Source: Erysipelotrichaceae bacterium (lineage in GTDB: Bacteria > Bacillota_I > Bacilli_A > Erysipelotrichales > Erysipelotrichaceae). From it: a stretch of DNA of 5,451 nt. The translations under genes and the position numbers were made by a program. Position 1 is the stretch's first letter. Each line of letters starts with the position of its first letter. The stretch lies in assembly GCA_017561615.1 (NCBI GenBank), contig JAFZBT010000003.1:1-5451 (forward strand), in the 5' to 3' direction. A model generated the notes under the pieces. The model had not been told where the DNA came from, searched no databases, and saw nothing but the letters and a program-made list of their open reading frames with translations. Positions 4,634-5,451 of this stretch are shown one piece after another.

Positions 4634-5451
4634 ATGAAGACAGAATGGTATAAGAATGCGGTAGTCTATCAGATCTACCCCTTCAGCTTTTGTGATAGCA
4701 ACAATGACGGCTGGGGCGACATTGAGGGCATCATCTCCAAGCTTGACTACATCAGGGATCTGGGAGTAACAGCCGTCTGGTTCTCCCCGCTTTACACCTC
4801 TCCGGACTACGACTACGGCTACGACATTGCCGACTACAGGGCCATCGATGAGAAGTTCGGCACGATGGCCGACTTTGACCGGCTGCTGGGGGAGTGCCAC
4901 AAGCGCGGTCTGAAGGTGATCATGGACATGGTCATCAACCACACCTCCACTGAGCATCAGTGGTTCCTCAAGGCCATTGAATCGCCTGATTCGCCTTACC
5001 GGGACTACTACATCATCAGAAAGGGCAGAAAGGAAAAGGGAAAGCTGCTGCCGCCGACCAACTGGGCTTCCGTCTTTACCGGCAGCGCCTGGGAGAGGAT
5101 CGGTGACAGCGAAGACTTCTACCTCCACCTTTTCTGCAAGGAGCAGGCTGACCTGAACTGGGAAAACCCCAAGGTCAGGGAAGAGATCATCGACATATTG
5201 AAGTTCTGGCTGAACAAGGGCGTTGACGGTTTCCGTTTCGACGTCTTCAACATGTTCTCCAAGGTCTACCCATTGCAGGATGACAACGACAAGGGCGGGG
5301 TCATGAAGGGCGGCAAGTACTTCATTGACGGACCGCGGATGCACGAATTTCTGAAGGAACTCAACGAAAAGGCGCTGTCGCTTTATGACAGCTATACGGT
5401 CGGCGAATCCTACCACCCCTCCAGAGAAAACGCCCTGGCTTATGTTAAGAA
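4634..5451 (+). CDS. GH13 alpha-glucosidase / oligo-1,6-glucosidase-like enzyme (partial; C-terminus beyond right edge)
   Basis: The first 272 codons of a cytoplasmic GH13 glycoside hydrolase (no signal peptide; family members usually have about 550 residues). The N-terminus KNAVVYQIYPFSFCDSNNDG (8-26 region) is the opening strand of the TIM barrel with the Asp/Asn metal loop (D21, N23, D25). Then come conserved region I DMVINH (98-103), QADLNWENP (171-179), region II GFRFDV with the nucleophile Asp203, and region III VGE with the acid/base Glu258. The third catalytic Asp and the C-terminal domain are off the window. Spacing resembles Bacillus oligo-1,6-glucosidase (D199, E255). Val204 after the nucleophile is the residue associated with alpha-1,6 rather than alpha-1,4 preference in this group, which hints at isomaltose-type substrates. 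However, GFRFDVFNM and VGESYHP differ from the usual GFRMDVIN and VGEMPG, so trehalose-6-phosphate, sucrose or dextrin substrates remain possible. The family is certain; the substrate is open. Confidence 0.93.
   Translation, partial: MKTEWYKNAVVYQIYPFSFCDSNNDGWGDIEGIISKLDYIRDLGVTAVWFSPLYTSPDYDYGYDIADYRAIDEKFGTMADFDRLLGECHKRGLKVIMDMVINHTSTEHQWFLKAIESPDSPYRDYYIIRKGRKEKGKLLPPTNWASVFTGSAWERIGDSEDFYLHLFCKEQADLNWENPKVREEIIDILKFWLNKGVDGFRFDVFNMFSKVYPLQDDNDKGGVMKGGKYFIDGPRMHEFLKELNEKALSLYDSYTVGESYHPSRENALAYVK

Noticed and set aside
4520..5416. A 298-codon open frame on the minus strand
   Set aside because: It is antisense to the GH13 gene, whose catalytic motifs are clear. The predicted protein is Val/Asp/Leu-rich, as expected from reversed GC-rich codons, and no start signal supports it.

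Overview
The window reads as a piece of a moderately GC-rich Bacillota (Firmicutes) chromosome. Strong AAGGAG-type ribosome sites, a MarR regulator followed by a two-gene ABC exporter, and a GH13 glucosidase all fit that phylum. A gut or oral Erysipelotrichia- or Lactobacillales-like host is plausible, but the sequence alone does not settle it.

Layout. Positions 1-3597 (minus strand) hold a three-gene operon read right to left: a MarR-family regulator (3175-3597), a complete ABC exporter half-transporter (1405-3159), and a second half-transporter that runs off the left edge (1412 down to 1). The first two genes are 15 bases apart, and the two ABC genes overlap by 8 bases. The complete ABC subunit carries the degenerate ATP site (D instead of E after Walker B, Q instead of the switch H). 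The partner has a normal Walker A. This is the signature of an asymmetric heterodimeric exporter of the BmrCD/TM287-288 kind. The operon has a clear promoter (3631-3658) and, directly against its -10, a near-perfect 14-base palindrome (3617-3630) that is a good candidate operator for the MarR protein. The simplest reading is an autoregulated, inducible multidrug or toxic-compound efflux operon.

Positions 3681-4445 (minus strand) hold a compact type II toxin-antitoxin module: a RelB/DinJ-like antitoxin (4084-4392) and a RelE/ParE-superfamily toxin (3749-4087), overlapping by ATGA. It has its own promoter with a consensus TATAAT and its own intrinsic terminator (3681-3705), which insulates the marR promoter just downstream. 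Base composition is visibly lower in GC than in the flanking genes (hand counts of single 60-base lines: 42-43% here against about 62% in the exporter), consistent with separate acquisition.

Positions 4393-4633 are a 240-base divergent intergenic region with promoters pointing both ways and several inverted repeats. Positions 4634-5451 (plus strand) are the first 272 codons of a GH13 alpha-glucosidase-type enzyme that runs off the right edge. Two of its three catalytic residues are visible.

I found no RNA genes, IS elements, CRISPR arrays or phage genes. Nothing here is a clearly new system. The points most worth a second look are the operator-promoter arrangement at marR, the degenerate ATP site, the foreign-looking toxin-antitoxin module and the inverted repeats upstream of the glucosidase.
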